Assembly (NCBI GenBank): GCA_963971425.1
Contig: OZ020523.1
Location: 22,735,105 to 22,799,104, forward strand
Reading direction: 5' to 3'
DNA from: Bryoerythrophyllum caledonicum
Lineage: Eukaryota > Streptophyta > Bryopsida > Pottiales > Pottiaceae
Length of the DNA: 64,000 nucleotides
The notes under the pieces were generated by a model. It did no database searches. It had not been told where the DNA came from and worked only from the letters and a program-made list of their open reading frames with translations. How positions within the stretch are numbered: position 1 is the stretch's first letter; each line of letters opens with the position of its first letter. Below are positions 34,274 to 47,061 of this stretch, piece by piece. The translations under genes and the position numbers were made by a program.

Positions 34274-35392
34274 CAGTGGCCTCCAACATGTCTTGCAACC
34301 CCATCTATAACATGGAGGCAAATACTTCACTGTCAGAGCATCATTTTGGCATTTTTCATGTCACATTTGATGGAGATTTTTGGCATGTGGCAAGCTGAGC
34401 CATGTAGCTTGATTTGTGTTGGATATTGTGTACGTGATATACCTAGAAATTTTGCAAAATGACTTTGTCAGGTTTCAAGTAGTCAGTTCACTTTACACCA
34501 TGACAGGAAGTGTTGTACCAGATGATGTGCAAAATATGATAGTTGATATGAGAAAAGTTGGCTTGGCATTGAGCAGAATTGGAGACATCGTAGAAAGACC
34601 CAAATCAACAATTTCAAGGGTTTTGAAGAGATACAATGAATGTGGCTCTATCAAGCCAGCAAAGAAGCCCATTAGGCTACATAAATTGAGTGATAAGGGT
34701 AGGAGGAGGCTCATAAGAGATATTAGTAGCAACTGTCGTGCTCCTCTTGCAAAATTTTGTGAGAATATTACACCTCATGTAGGCATGGTGACTTTACGGA
34801 AAGCGATGCATAGTGTCATAATGATAGTAGCTAAAGGCGGTAGCACTAGATGGTAGTGGATGTACCACTCCCGTTCAATGTAGTTTACAGTGAACACAAT
34901 ACAACACACTATTTGTGTCTTAGAAGGCTTCTACATTATTGTAGCTTCCTTATGATACTTTATTTGACTATCTTTGTTCAAATCTTTTTGTAATACATGA
35001 GCTTCTCTTCCTCTGCAATGAATGTGTTTGAAAATGATTTACTAAACTCATTAAAGTCATATAGAGGAAAATTTTACCTAGATAGTGTAAGTTTTTGTAA
35101 TATGAAAGATGTGGAAAATGATGTTTTCTAAATATATGTGCAATCAAATTCAAGAAAACCATCACATTTATTTTTCAATTAAATTACATGTAAATCCATG
35201 AAAAAAAAATTAAACAATTCACCAATATCAGAGTTCTTAGTTTGGGACATTGAGATTTCTGATGTTGGATAAGAATCCATAAAGCTATAGATTTTATGGA
35301 ATAATCTTGATAGAATAGTTCTACAACAAAATCTAAAACAAAAAGTTCAAAGGACTTCATTATGGGGTTGCAAGACATATTGGAGGCCACTG
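34274..35392 (+). mobile_element. Internally deleted Tc1-type element, 1.1 kb
   Basis: Inverted ends of about 31 bp with one mismatch start cagtggcctccaacatgtct, with TA at 34272-34273 and 35393-35394. CAGTGGC is the same end motif as in the Tc1 element at 8807-10454. Inside, only the DNA-binding half of a transposase remains (34500-34856); the DDE half is absent and the rest is AT-rich. The well-matched ends suggest a more recent insertion than 8807-10454. Confidence 0.88.
34500..34856 (+). pseudogene. Tc1-type transposase, N-terminal DNA-binding half only
   Basis: 118 residues open from ATG to stop. It has a tandem helix-turn-helix pattern: VVPDDVQNMIVDMRKVGLAL and IVERPKSTISRVLKRYNECG form the first unit, followed by a linker with KPIRLHKLSDKGRRRLIRDI starting the second. 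No catalytic Asp or Glu motif follows. If made, it could bind element ends without cutting; this is inference. It reads well as protein, more so than a random remnant. Confidence 0.75.
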
Positions 35393-35394
35393 TA

Positions 35395-36581
35395 CATTAT
35401 ATTGAAATTTGAATGAATTGACATTTTATTATTGAAAATGGAGTGTTAATTTTCAACTTGAGTTTTTGAAAATAATTTAGCACGTGATACATCAATGTAT
35501 TTTAATCAAAAGATCACAATGCATTTCATTAACTTTGTTTTGGTAGTATAGAGGTGGATTACATTAAACCTTAATTCCTAAAAATTCAAGTTCTAAACGA
35601 GGGTTTTTGCAAATTTTCGTCCAATTCTCACAATTGCAGTTTACAATTTTATTCTTGAGATTGTGCACAAAGATGCAAAAAAGTACATGGGAACAAAAAC
35701 TTTATCTCATAGAACTTGAAGAAAAAATAATATACCATCCTAATTGATTGTGGTGAGGGCAAGCAACTTTTGATTTTGCTAAACCCCTACATTAAATGTA
35801 AGATTATTTTCTCAATTTAATAATTTGTCTTTGATTAGATTTCAATCAAAGAACCTCATAATATATAAGTATGAAACTTTCACTCCAAATTTTTCTAGCA
35901 TTGTTGGACAAGGTGCAAAAAGAATTTCTTCATTGGTAAATATAAAGTAGAAATATTATTCTTTCTCTTTTGTGTTTATTCTACAAAAAGAAGTGTATTT
36001 TGTAAAATATTTCACCCACATGTGTTCTTTCTACAGAATTATAAAAATTACAAAATAATCACAAATAAAGTGAAATGATATATAATATTCTAAAATGGGT
36101 AAAATTGAAGTGATTTTGGCAAGAAATTGTCAAGGACATTTCTCAACCATCCTTCTACAACTAGGAATTTGGATTTTTTGAAATTTTTGAATTTTTTTGA
36201 TGATGATGCAAGAAGGGTTCTTGAAACATAATTTTTCCACCCCGGTGAAGACAAAACCCAGGATTAAGCCCGGGTAAAAAGGAAAGCCAGGGTGAAGCGA
36301 AACCCGGGCTTCCGTTGTGCGACCAAGTGTGCGAGGGAGGAACGAAGAGGCTGGCAACGCAGAAACCTTATCCAGCAACGGGGAGCCTGGAACGTGACGG
36401 TTGGCTAGGATCCGCCATCGCTAGATTTCCACGCCTTTCTAGCGCCCTCCACCTCCTCCTCCACCCACCACCACCACCTTCATGCATCCTCGCCCAGCGT
36501 TTGTACTCGACTGCATCCTCGCAACCTCGAAACCTCGCCTGCGTCGATCAGCCTCTGGTCGATCCCGAGCAGCAAGTTGCC
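35395..36581. other. Intergenic, then CURT1 upstream region
   Basis: 35395-36220 is AT-rich with nothing recognised. From about 36230 the base composition turns GC-rich, and C-rich tracts at about 36440-36480 precede the CURT1 start codon; promoter and 5' leader probably lie here. No TATA box stands out. Confidence 0.5.
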
Positions 36582-37529
36582 ATGGCGTGCGTCGCAGCTC
36601 TGTCTAGCTCCGTGGCTGCAGCGGTCACCCCCGCCGCGGCCGCCTCCGCCACCCGCTCCTCTCCCGCCGCGTCCGCCTCCTTGGCGCTCCGCCACAGCCT
36701 CATCCATGGCAACAAGGTCGTGCTCAGCTCCCGGAGAGCAGGTTTGTGTGCCCTTACCGTCACAATGCCACCCATGGACCGAGTTCTGTCAATGTCGTAG
36801 TCGCGTTAAGTAATGGTGTCGATCCTCAACCGCTTCAGTGTCCTCAGAGTTGCAGTGTCTAGAAATGGCGATGTCAATGTCGCAGTCTTGGTTGTTCATG
36901 TCGCAGCCACGTCAAGATATGGTGTCGATTGTCAACACTTCGGTGTCCAGTTACGGGGTCCTCAGAGTTGCAGTGTCTAGAACAGTGGCGATGTCCGTTT
37001 TGCATGAGCACCGGGATCAGGGTTTGGTGGACTTTGCTTCATCTAGATGGTAACCGTGACATGTATGGTCATATTGCAGAGTTGAGGAGGCTCAACACGG
37101 TGCCCATCAGGGCGGTGTCTGACAACACGGACAGCTCTGCGCAGCTGCAAGAATTCGTCGAAGACCTCAAGGCCAAGGTGAGCATGGATCTTCTGCTGCG
37201 ACTGCAATGGGTGCCGACGTTGGTTTTGTAGTAGTACTGATGTGCCATTGCGATGTCTGCGATGGCAGTGGGAGGCGACTGAGAACAAGACGACGGTGGG
37301 GGTCTACGCGGGAGGCGCGCTGATCGCGCTGTGGCTGTCGTCGACCATCGTGGGCGCCATCAACTCCGTGCCGCTGCTGCCGAAGCTGATGGAGCTCATC
37401 GGGCTGGGCTACACGGGATGGTTCGTGTACCGCTACCTGCTCTTCAAGTCCAGCCGCAAGGAGCTTGTGGAGGACATCGAGGAGCTCAAGGGCAAGATCA
37501 CCGGCGCCGCCAAGGAAGTCAGCGAGTAA
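36582..37529 (+). CDS. CURT1: CURVATURE THYLAKOID 1 family protein
   Basis: CURT1 proteins oligomerise in the thylakoid membrane and bend grana margins. Exons 36582-36741, 37080-37177 and 37269-37529 join at GT-AG borders into 172 residues, close to the usual about 160. Residues 1 to about 60 are Ala/Ser-rich with Arg, as in a chloroplast transit peptide. The family core follows: a helix before the membrane (SAQLQEFVEDLKAKWEATENK), membrane span 1 (VGVYAGGALIALWLSSTI, about 96-117), a short loop, membrane span 2 (LMELIGLGYTGWFVYRYLLF, about 126-145) and a charged C-terminal helix (SSRKELVEDIEELKGKI). It resembles the CURT1A/B type, but I cannot assign the subtype. Its neighbours are unrelated. 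Confidence 0.94.
36795..37000 (+). repeat. Tandem duplication inside CURT1 intron 1
   Basis: Two diverged copies of a unit of about 107 bp (ggtgtcgatcctcaaccgct / ggtgtcgattgtcaacactt, and twice cctcagagttgcagtgtcta). It lies wholly inside the first intron, so it does not affect the protein. Confidence 0.75.
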
Positions 37530-38787
37530 GTTAGCAAGCACTCAATGCACATGGCGAGGGTTCCAACTTGGATCCGGCTCGGCCATCTCTGTTTCATAGG
37601 TTCATCTTCAAAATTTTGACGAGCTCATTCTGTATTGTATTCATTCTTGCGCAACTGGATGTCCCCATCTTGAACTTCTCATGCCTGCATTTGTGTGAAT
37701 TCATGTGCTTGTGGACTCTGCAGATTGGTGATGGTTATTTCTGCCTACAATCCCCGAACTCTGGGTTCCATTTTTCAGCATTGGCATTGAAACAGACATT
37801 GCATTTGAAACCTGATGATGTGATGGATTGTTGGCTATGTTTTCTTTTATACAGTTGTCTTGCTTAGGAGCCATATAGAAACCATTATTAATTTTACACA
37901 CACGACTGGTTTCTTAGCTGTAATGGTTTAAAGAAAAATATTGAGTGTTTTTGAAACTATCAAGTGGGCGAGTCATTGGAATCATTGGTTAGTTCACTGT
38001 TTGATAAGTGGAAGTGGTCCTTTTTATAATACGTTATGCATTTATCAGAAACCTGCAATTTGAAATGTTGGATTTTGATATTGGGATGCTCATCAGACTT
38101 GGGATATGAGAAATATCATAGTGTTGTGACTTGTGCCCACATAGGTCATGTGAACATTAATGCCTAGTGGCACAAACTAGATGTATTCTGTAGAAATGGT
38201 CATTCTCGTTTTTGACCACCCATGAAGGTTTGAGAATTTCATCATGATAGCTATCATATGAACTGTATTAGTGTATTGATGTAGCTTGGATTTGCTGGAT
38301 TGTATGAAGTGCCTCATGCACACTTGAGCTCAACTGAGAAAGTATGGGACATTATGCTGGTTTGGAAACATAATGTGTCACACAGATGAGGCTGTGGTTT
38401 GATTTCCTACGTAATCATGTGATTGTTTAAAGTGTAGAAACTGCAAGTTAGTACCTGATGAACTGTCAGGTGTGGAACATTCAAATTGAATATCTAGGGC
38501 TATGAGTGGAGCATTGGAGCTTTGAAGATGCATTTTAAACATCCTAGAACTTGACCCCTCAAATCCCCATAACTTATTTCTTTAATAAAATATATAATAC
38601 AACGTAATACATATAATAAAATTTATAATATATATGGAAGTGCTGCTAACTTGTAGCCACCGCCAACATTTAAACTTGCTAAATTATAACCGTCACAAAG
38701 CTCCTTGGCTTTCTTCTTCTATGGGATGGTGAATACGAGGGGCTCCATGGCGTCGTTGTTCATGTTCACCTATGAACAATGTGTTTT
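37530..38787. other. CURT1 3' flank and spacer
   Basis: The first few hundred bases probably include the 3' untranslated region. No other gene or repeat boundary recognised. A short TA-rich stretch lies at about 38580-38635. Confidence 0.5.
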
Positions 38788-39577
38788 CTAACCCCTAAAA
38801 GACCAAGTTAGTACTTTGTTAGCACTCACTTTGTTCAAAGTGTGGAAACTAACAAAGTGTGAAAAATTGTTAGCACTAACTTTAAAGTGTGGAAATTTGT
38901 CAACACTCAATTTAAAGTGTGGAAAGTGCAAGTTAGGACCAACCTCTAAAGGACCAAGTGTTCCTTACGAGGACAACTTTTTCCACTTTGACTATAACTA
39001 TTGTTCAATCCAAACAGTCAAAATTCACGAAAGTTTTACCACATTTGAGTTATTCGTAAAGGGAACCGGTCTTTTGTCCTCCTTTTTTCATGCAAGTGAG
39101 AATCTTACCTATATTTGAGTATAGCCGCAAAGTAATCCTGTGAAATAAATTCAGGATTTGAGGGTTTTATGGAGGTGTTATTTATGGCACAAATGGCACA
39201 AATCACCCAAAAACAAACAAGAACAATGTTGAACGTCATGACACTCTGGCATGTATCCTACAATCCTAGAGTTGTGCATGACTTGAAGGGTCAGAGTTTG
39301 CTTAAAATAAAAGACAGGCACAAACTGGAGTTTGGGAATTCTAGGGCTCAAAAACTAATCTATCCAGTGTTCTATTTAAGGTCTATAGTGAAACCCTGCC
39401 AGTGGACTTGGCAACCGTGGCTTTTCTATTTTACAGGTTAGAAACTGAGGATTTGGGGTACTCTATTGTCTCATGTAAGTTTGGGAGAAGATCCTACAGT
39501 TACAACCTCACTTTTACACAATTTTTAATCAATGGAGTTGGGATTCCTCTAGAGTAACTTGATCCTTGAAGGGTTAA
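38788..39577. mobile_element. TTAA-type element, about 790 bp
   Basis: The left end (ctaacccctaaaagaccaag) and right end read inward (ttaacccttcaaggatcaag) match at most positions. The left TTAA has decayed to CTAA. Its first 150 bp contain about four imperfect copies of a unit like gttagcactcactttaaagtgtgg. Non-coding. It resembles family P at the ends but not inside. Confidence 0.6.
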
Positions 39578-40039
39578 TCATAGTAAGCAAGTTGGTGGAA
39601 AGGAACATGGCACACCTTAACATTAATTAAGTCTGAATATGGAAAAGGACAAGTATTGGTCAGTCCTTTCGATTGAAAATGGGATAAACTAAAAAATTAA
39701 TGCATGTGAGGGTAAATTCAGGCACTAGATGCAATCTATTTGAGTTCCTAGCTTAATCGTAGGTTAACATTGAAATGGACAAGAATAGGACTTTCATCCT
39801 TTTTAGGGAAATTATATCAAAATTAATACGCCTAAATCCCAGAATTGCTCCTGAAATCTGCCTCATCAGCAACAATAATTGGTTTTTTACTGTTCCAAAA
39901 TGACCTCTCCACAAAGACAGGAAGCCACTACCGTAAATTCAAGTGGAATATGATCACATCAACAGCTCTCATACACAAAGAGGAAATAAAGAAAGTACAA
40001 GTTTTTTTCCAACTCTGAATTGTGGAATCATGATCCAGA
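39578..40039. other. AT-rich spacer
   Basis: Nothing recognised. Confidence 0.55.
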
Positions 40040-40453
40040 TTAACCCTTTTAAGGACAAGCATTCCCAATTTGGATGGCCATAGCTATTTTCGGAAAATAG
40101 CAGCAAATGCCCCGCTGTAAGGTTGTTCAAATTAACCCGGCAATCCTTGTGTGTCCACATTCGCCCTTCCAACGTTGGTTTTGGCCAGTTGAATTGAATT
40201 GTGGCAGAGTACAATCCTGTCATTTTCTTGGCTAGCCATAGCCGCCCATTGTCCTCAAGCATTAAATGTCAAAAGGTGCCACTCGTGTGGCCACAAAATT
40301 CTACATGCATGGTGTCATATTCAAACATGATAAGGTTCAGATAACGAAACGATCTCCAAAAGAAACATATTGGTTAAAGAAAGTTCAATCCAAAGGTGAA
40401 GTCTTGCTAAACGTTGATACAACTTTTTGGTATTCTACAGAGAAAAGGGTTAA
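40040..40453. mobile_element. TTAA-flanked element containing an F3 segment
   Basis: Starts TTAACCCTTTTAAGGACAAG and ends agaaaagggTTAA, giving matched TTAACCCTTTT ends. The right half (from about 40260) is the F3 sequence found at 23168-23390 and 19605-19763. Non-coding. Confidence 0.6.
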
Positions 40454-41721
40454 TAAAATTGCCAACTTATGAGCTTTCATAAAAATTGACGGCAAAGCCC
40501 GAAATATTATAGTGTTTAAAGCGAAGCAACAAGTTTCTCTTCTCTCCTGCGTTAAGAGGAATATCAGACTTGAACTTCATTTGGTGTCAATCATTTGCAT
40601 ATGGTGGGGGGTCCCAAGGCCTTGTTGTATGGGGACCCACAAAGCCCTTCGGGTAGATGACATGTCGGTTGTCTCTAAGACAATTAGTGTAGGGAAGCAC
40701 TTAGTGTAGAAAATGTTTATCCTCAAGAGGGGGGAGTAGTTCTATTACACTAGCCCATGTCTCGCGGCCATATGCTTAGGGAAGAGAATGAACAAACACT
40801 ATATTCCCCCCGGTCTCCTTCGGACATCAGAGTTCTTCATCTTCTCCTTCAATCATTTGCATTACACAAGGTCTAAACTTTATACCATCGTATTGTACAT
40901 GATGTAAGTTATTATTTTCACTTTTGAATTCAAAAACTGTGCAACCATCAAACTGTACCTTTTTCTGTGGTGGAGCCAAAGTAGGCACAGATCCACTTCT
41001 ATCACGTCTGACTCCTCAGAATGTACCACCATGCCGCAGAACGCAAGACCCGGGCACGTTCGTACGACCAGAAGAGCGGGGCACGGTCGTACGATCGGGT
41101 TCACACGGTCGTAGGGTACATGGCGACATAGTCCTCCGGGCCCACCCACCGCCCAGTGGGTCTGTTTGCGCCTGTATCCGTGGGGGTCGGGCGCGCACTC
41201 TCACCCTCAGGTCCAGCGCGTGCGACGCGCTCTCACCACCACGCCGCTCGATCGATGCGCGACGGGTTGAATTGAGCAGGCGCGGCGAGCACAGCCCTTG
41301 GCGGGGGAAGAGCGGGGAGCACAACCCTCGGCGGGGGCGGGGGGATGCGGGAGGCTGCTGCTGCTGCTGGGAGGGCCGTGCGGGTATGCGTGTGGCGAGG
41401 GTCTTGATGTGGGTGGCGATGGTGAGAGCGTGCAGATCTTCGATGGCGACGGGGCTGGTGCGGAGGGCGGGTTGAGGGGGGTTTTTTTTCAGGGCCGTTT
41501 TGGGAAGGGGGATGCGGATATGGAGTTTTTGATCGAGCGATGAGGGATGGATGGTGGGCAGGGGGTGTCTGACGGCGCGCGGGCTGCGTGGATGGCTGAA
41601 GGTGTGGGGGATTCTGGTGAGGAGGGCGTTGGAGGGGCTGTGGTGTGAGGTGAGCGGGTGGAGCATGTCGTCGGGGCAGCTGGTGGGCCGGTCGTCGTCA
41701 ACGTCAACGTCGTCGTCCATG
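40454..41721. other. Spacer and upstream region of the Tubby-like gene
   Basis: Up to about 41010 it is AT-rich and unrecognised. From about 41030 it is strongly GC-rich up to the start codon, consistent with a promoter and 5' leader. Long open frames here run on both strands because of composition and are not supported as genes. Confidence 0.5.
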
Positions 41722-44267
41722 ATGCCGCTCAAGAGCCTGATACGCGAGTTCCAGGAGATGAAGGGCGGGATCGGGAGCATATCGCGGCGGAGTTTCGAGC
41801 TCAAGTTCCCGCACCACCACCGCGGGCGGTCGAGTGGGATGGTGCTGGACGAGTCGCAGCTGCGGCCGGAGCCCGTGGCGGAGCAGAGCTGCTGGGCCAA
41901 CATGCCGCCGGAGCTGCTGCGCGACGTCATCCAGAGAGTGGAGGCCAGCGAGAGCGCGTGGCCCTGCCGCAAGCACGTGGTGGCTTGCGCCGCCGTGTGC
42001 AGCTCGTGGCGCGAGATCACCAAGGAGCTGGTGCGCACGCCGGAGCAGTCGGGGCGCTTGACATTCCCGATTGCGTTGAAGCAGGTCAGGATTATTCCTC
42101 AGATGCTGGTAACGCAGGAATGCACATGGCACTAGTATTTCGCCGGTGGTTGTATTTGTCGGTAGAGGATAGGGTATGCTGTTTGTCTTGAGTTTCTTTC
42201 CATTGTTTCTTCGTTGACGAGCTGATTGTTCCTCGTATCCTTTCTTTCTATGAAAGGAAGGAGCTTTTGAGGATGTTGTCATTTCTACATCTTGATAAAC
42301 CTCGATGTTTCAAATTTGATGCTACATTGTTTGACCTTAATGGGATTGTTTTGTCGGCTTTAGAACGATGTTCCGTTGTTTTCACTTCTTAAATGTTATT
42401 TTGGATTGTTTGCGTAGCATTGCCTGACGTGCTATTCTGGAGTTGTTTCAGCCTGGACCTCGGGAGAATACCGTGCAGTGCTTTATTAAGCGCGACAGGA
42501 CCACTTCAACGTACCAGCTCTTTTTAGGTCTTCCTCCCAGTAAGTTCCTTGATACTTTTTTGACCATTTCATGTTTTTGGTATGGCCGTTACTTATTCCT
42601 CAAAGGACCAAGGCATCTTAGAGGAATCTCTATTCCATTGATTAAAAACTGCCTCTGAGAATGTAACTGTAGGATCTCCTAAGCCTATATGAGGTGATGT
42701 GGATTTTTTTTTGTGAATTTGACGTTACGGATTGAATGATAAGTGCAGTCGGAGTGAAAATCTCATCTTCCGAAGGGACTCTTTGATTCTTTAGGGTTCA
42801 AAAGTTGTTTAATGAGCTCCTTTTTGTTCCGAAGTGGTGTAGGAGCTATTTTGATATTTTCGTGCTGCCGGAGAGCCTTTTTTTTGTGAATGTTTAATCC
42901 GGACCTTTGGTGTATTTTGGAACAGAATATAATACACATTTAGATCGATGTGACTCAATAGTTGTCATCCTACCACGAAAGTATTAGGCATTTATAAGGT
43001 TGGCCACTAGTGTTCAGTTTGACATGTTTACGTCTGCTGTTATCCTGGTTGGCTGAGGTTTGGATCTCTCAGCCCAACCCTGTTTTACGTCTTTAATGCT
43101 TCAGGATTTGGTGTATTCGATAAGTTGATACTGAAACAATTGCGGCTCGTAGTCCTGTTATAGTAATTAAGCAATCCCGTATAGAGATGTAATTGTTCAA
43201 GGGTTAGATGAAGAGGCTACCTTTATGCCCAGCGAAGGTCAACCAGTAGTTTCATCACTTCAATAGAGGACATATATTTAGTTGACTGATGTTGTTGAAT
43301 GTTCGGGTTGTTTCAGCTCTGGTTGAGAATGGGAAGTTCCTCTTAGCGGCGAGGAAGTTTCGGCGGGCAACCAGTACCGATTACATTATTTCGATCAATT
43401 CTGAGGATATGTCGAGAGGCAGTACTACATACGTTGGCAAGCTGAGGTAATTGCGCTTCTCTCACTTCGCTGCTTGGTGGAGTTCTTCTGTATGAATTTG
43501 ATATTCTTAATGATGCTCCTGCTTATGGTATCCTTTTGTGGTACTTCTACTGAATGTCTGGAATGTATCTATTCCGCTCCAGGTCGAATTTCTTGGGTAC
43601 GAAGTTCACCATCTACGACAGTCAGCCTCCTCACAACGGAGTGGTGGCGCCGAACCGCGGCGTGCGACGCCTCGGGTCAAAGCAGTTGACGTCGCGTGTA
43701 CATTCCGGGAGCTACAATGTAGCGCACATAGCGTATGAGTTGAACGTGCTTGGCACTCGGGGCCCTCGGCGCATGCAATGCACTCTGCACACGATCCCGG
43801 CGTCCGCAATGGAGGCAGGCGGCAGCGCTCCCACACCGACGGAGTTCACGGCAAGCACTCTGGAGGACGCGCACGTGCCGTACTCAAGCGTGCTGTCGTC
43901 GCCGCGGTCGAAAGCGGCCGTGGTGGACAGCAGCGCTCTGGAGGGCGAGTTCGTGGCGGGCCTGCTGAGCAAGGACGAGCCGCTGGTGCTAAAGAACAAG
44001 GCTCCGCGCTGGCACGAGCAGCTGCAGTGCTGGTGCTTGAACTTCCGGGGCAGGGTGACGGTGGCATCGGTCAAGAACTTCCAGCTCGTGGCCTCCACTG
44101 AGGCCCCTCCCCCACCGACTTCCCAGAGCGACCACGACAAGGTGCTCCTGCAGTTCGGCAAGATCGGCAAGGATATGTTCACCATGGACTACCGGTACCC
44201 TCTGTCCGCGTTTCAGGCATTCGCCATCTGTCTAAGCAGCTTCGACACCAAGCTGGCGTGTGAGTAG
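41722..44267 (+). CDS. TLP: F-box Tubby-like protein (TLP)
   Basis: Exons 41722-42084, 42452-42539, 43317-43446 and 43583-44267 join with GT-AG borders into 421 residues, typical for plant TLPs. The N-terminus [20 protein letters not shown] is the usual plant TLP start. An F-box follows at about 57-101 ([16 protein letters not shown] ... VCSSWREI), which in this family contacts SKP1/ASK adaptors. The C-terminal Tubby barrel (about 112-421) includes [82 protein letters not shown] and the family end [15 protein letters not shown]. Tubby barrels bind PIP2 at the plasma membrane. An adjacent in-frame Met at 41719 and another at 41665 are possible starts; 41722 matches the family. Confidence 0.95.
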
Positions 44268-45118
44268 GGGTTTGTACAGACAGAAGAGTATACCCATCTC
44301 AAATCTCAAGCAGAACACACGGCTTGCTGAAACGGAAGAGCGGTGGATGCTTTTACGAATTGGGACAGGTTTTGGCATGTGGACGAAATGGTCAAGGGCG
44401 TTCACATGAATGGATTCTACGCTGTCCCCAGCTGTGGACGGATTCATGTACCATTGGAAGAAGTAGGGGTGACGTGAATGATAAAAGCCATGGGCGGACC
44501 CTGGGCTCACCCTTGAGAGCTTGTGAGGGTTCCTGATTTGCTGCATATGTGCTTGGTTGTCTGAGCTCTTAAAGACTGTATATACGTCTAATCGTATTTG
44601 TTTGAGTTCTATTTGGGGAGTTGTCTCGTTTCATTTAGTAGTAGGTTGTTGTTTTCTGTACCTCGCTTGTGCTCTATTGTTTGAAGTATGGCTGGTTGCA
44701 GGTCTTGAGTTTGTGCTGTTGGAGTTGTGAGGATGCGGTTGGACACTTGCATTGCAGCTGACGTGGTGGAGTTGTTGCTACAGTTTTGTATCAGTGTTGA
44801 TGTTGAAAACAGGTCGTTTTTTTCCCCCCAGTTTTAGTGAGTGTCAGATTTGTCATGAATTGCTTTGGAGGACATTCTTCGAATACTCTGAATTGAGAAT
44901 CTTTGGTTGGAGAAGGAATGAGAAAGCCTCGTCTTCTGCTCCGTAACGGACAGCTTAGTTACAGTGTTTTATGGTGAGAAATTGTCAAGGAACTTCAGGG
45001 ATTAATTCTTTCAATTACATTGGTAAAACTTTGGTTCATGGTAATTCTAGATATAACATCTTGGCTATAACTGTAATAACTTCATGGACTAGAATTTAGA
45101 ATCCAATTACCATGAAAA
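44268..45118. other. 3' flank of the Tubby-like gene and spacer
   Basis: Probably contains the 3' untranslated region. No other gene or repeat recognised. Confidence 0.5.
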
Positions 45119-45920
45119 ATCCTTTACCGCCCAGGTATGTTTCTGGAAAAATCAAGATTTGTGCTGATCTTTTTCTTGGAACCGGATTTGATGGAAATAC
45201 AGTGCCTAATATTAATATCTAACCTTACTAAATTGAACTTAACCCATGACCTAAACTTTGGGGGATTTTTGCACTACATCCAACGGTTGATGGAATAGAT
45301 TATAGTGTTCAAAGTTACCGTATATTGGTAGTGAAAACTATGGATTTTGGAGGGTGTACTACTTTATCCATCAATAGATTCTTGCAAGAATTTTTTTACT
45401 TTGAATTAGAGCAGTTCACATGTGCACTAGGTTGATAGCTTTGCATTGACATATCATTTGTGAAGAAATATTTATACACAATTATTAGTGATTTCTTTAA
45501 CCTTTTTCTACTGGATTGTATCCAAAAATGTTCCAACCTTTACAAATCAAAACGGAAGTTTTGTATGTGTGGAGAGAGATCAACAATCACAAAACAATGA
45601 AGAATGTCTTAAAGACGAAGTTCAATCAAAATTTAAGACCAAAATCAACGTGCATGTGTGAAATACAACATAGTATGTGGCATGGTATTCATTGTATTCA
45701 CTGTATTTTAGTGTATTTGATGTATTTTGTGTTGTATTCCTAGCTTTTCCAAGAGTTCTATAAATCCAAATCATGATCTCATTGTTGGAGAGTGTTCATG
45801 TAATGTGTGCACAAATCTAAACTTGGTATCTCGAAGCCTAATTTCTCATGGATTTCATGCAAATTGAGTTGTAGCACCCCCGGTGTCCTATTTCGGGCTT
45901 CTTGGGCGGTAAAGAGTTAA
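45119..45920 (+). mobile_element. TTAA-type element family F2, copy 3
   Basis: Left end cctttaccgcccagg (the TTAA itself has decayed); right end cttgggcggtaaagag followed by TTAA (45917-45920). It aligns over its whole length with 25636-26868 minus the nested MITE, so it is the empty-site reference for that MITE. Non-coding. Confidence 0.74.
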
Positions 45921-45977
45921 GGACCAGCAATCAATTTGTGGATTTAGGGTTTGTTCTTACATATAGCTGGTACTTCC

Positions 45978-46053
45978 GCCACCTCCATAGAAGATTGAAA
46001 CTACAATAGTGGCGTATAGAAAGGTTGTAGTTTCAATCTTTTGCAGAGGTGGC
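45978..46053. repeat. 29-bp-arm imperfect hairpin
   Basis: The arms start gccacctcc and end agattgaaactacaa, with the reverse complement at 46025-46053. Four mismatches cluster in the middle and the loop is about 18 nt. The fold resembles a small foldback or a microRNA-precursor-like stem, but nothing shows transcription. Confidence 0.65.
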
Positions 46054-46112
46054 TCGTAGTGCGTGCTACATACCATAATGTGTCCAAACAAGCACAAACT
46101 CTTTGCTTGTCC

Positions 46113-47061
46113 TTAAACCCTAAAGGACCGTGACAATTTCACACCAAAAACACTTCAAAATTGTTGATTCTAGTGCAATGAGTAAGGAAGGAGAGAAAAC
46201 CTTATGTTAATCTTTTGACCTTATATTTATAGTTTTGACGGTAGGATCTCAATTAAGACTTACAAAGTAATATACTCACAAAATTTCATACACTTTGACC
46301 GCACATATTGAAAGATTATAGTGTTTGAAGTCATTAAAATGATTCATTTTCTTCCATGTGTTTAGTGGATCAGCAGACTTTGACTTCACTTGGTATCAAT
46401 TTTTTGCACTACACAAGGTCCAAATCTTTAACCATTGTGTTCAGCATGATGTTAGTTCCTTATACACCAATTTTTAGAGGTAGAGAAGGGGTGTAGCATA
46501 TTCAAAACAAGTGTGTAAGGAGTGGAGATTCAAAAATGTCAATTCACAATTAATTTTTTGAGAATTCAATATTCTTTTGAATGATAATCCGAATAGCCCA
46601 TAAGAAGGTTTACACCACATATTGTTATAGAAAAAATAAAAAGTGAAAAATATGAAGATCTCTAGGTTTTATGTAGAAAAGATGAAGTTTTTTTTCCTTG
46701 CTTGCCCGAAATGTGTAAAAATGTTTGACATGAGTTAAAATGTTTTTTTACACTAAAGACAAAATTATTTTTTGACTTTTTCAAAGAGGATAATATTCTC
46801 TACATGGATGGGAAATCTCAATGTCAATAGAGACTTCTAGTAAAATTTTGGAGTTGCCTGAAGTCCCAATTTTTAGCCTTGAGTGGTACTAACTTTCAAA
46901 GCATGAATCCAAAATAAATAATAAAAATATCTCCATGGAGCTCTTATCAAGGATATTGTAGTATGAAATTTTTCAAAACAAAAGATTTTTATTTGAATCT
47001 TACGAACCTGCCGGAAATCAAAATTGTTCGGCCAAGGGACACTTGGTCCTTTAGGGGTTAA
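46113..47061 (+). mobile_element. TTAA-flanked element family P, copy 3 (best preserved)
   Basis: Left end TTAAACCCTAAAGGACCGTG; right end cacttggtcctttagggg followed by TTAA (47058-47061), then a second gggTTAA step (47066-47069). About 950 bp, colinear with 994-1950 and 2057-2963. No coding sequence. The ends suit the piggyBac superfamily. Confidence 0.78.

Noticed and set aside
41016-42038. 340-codon open frame on the minus strand
   Set aside because: It overlaps the GC-rich leader and exon 1 of the Tubby-like gene antisense; no domain, biased composition.
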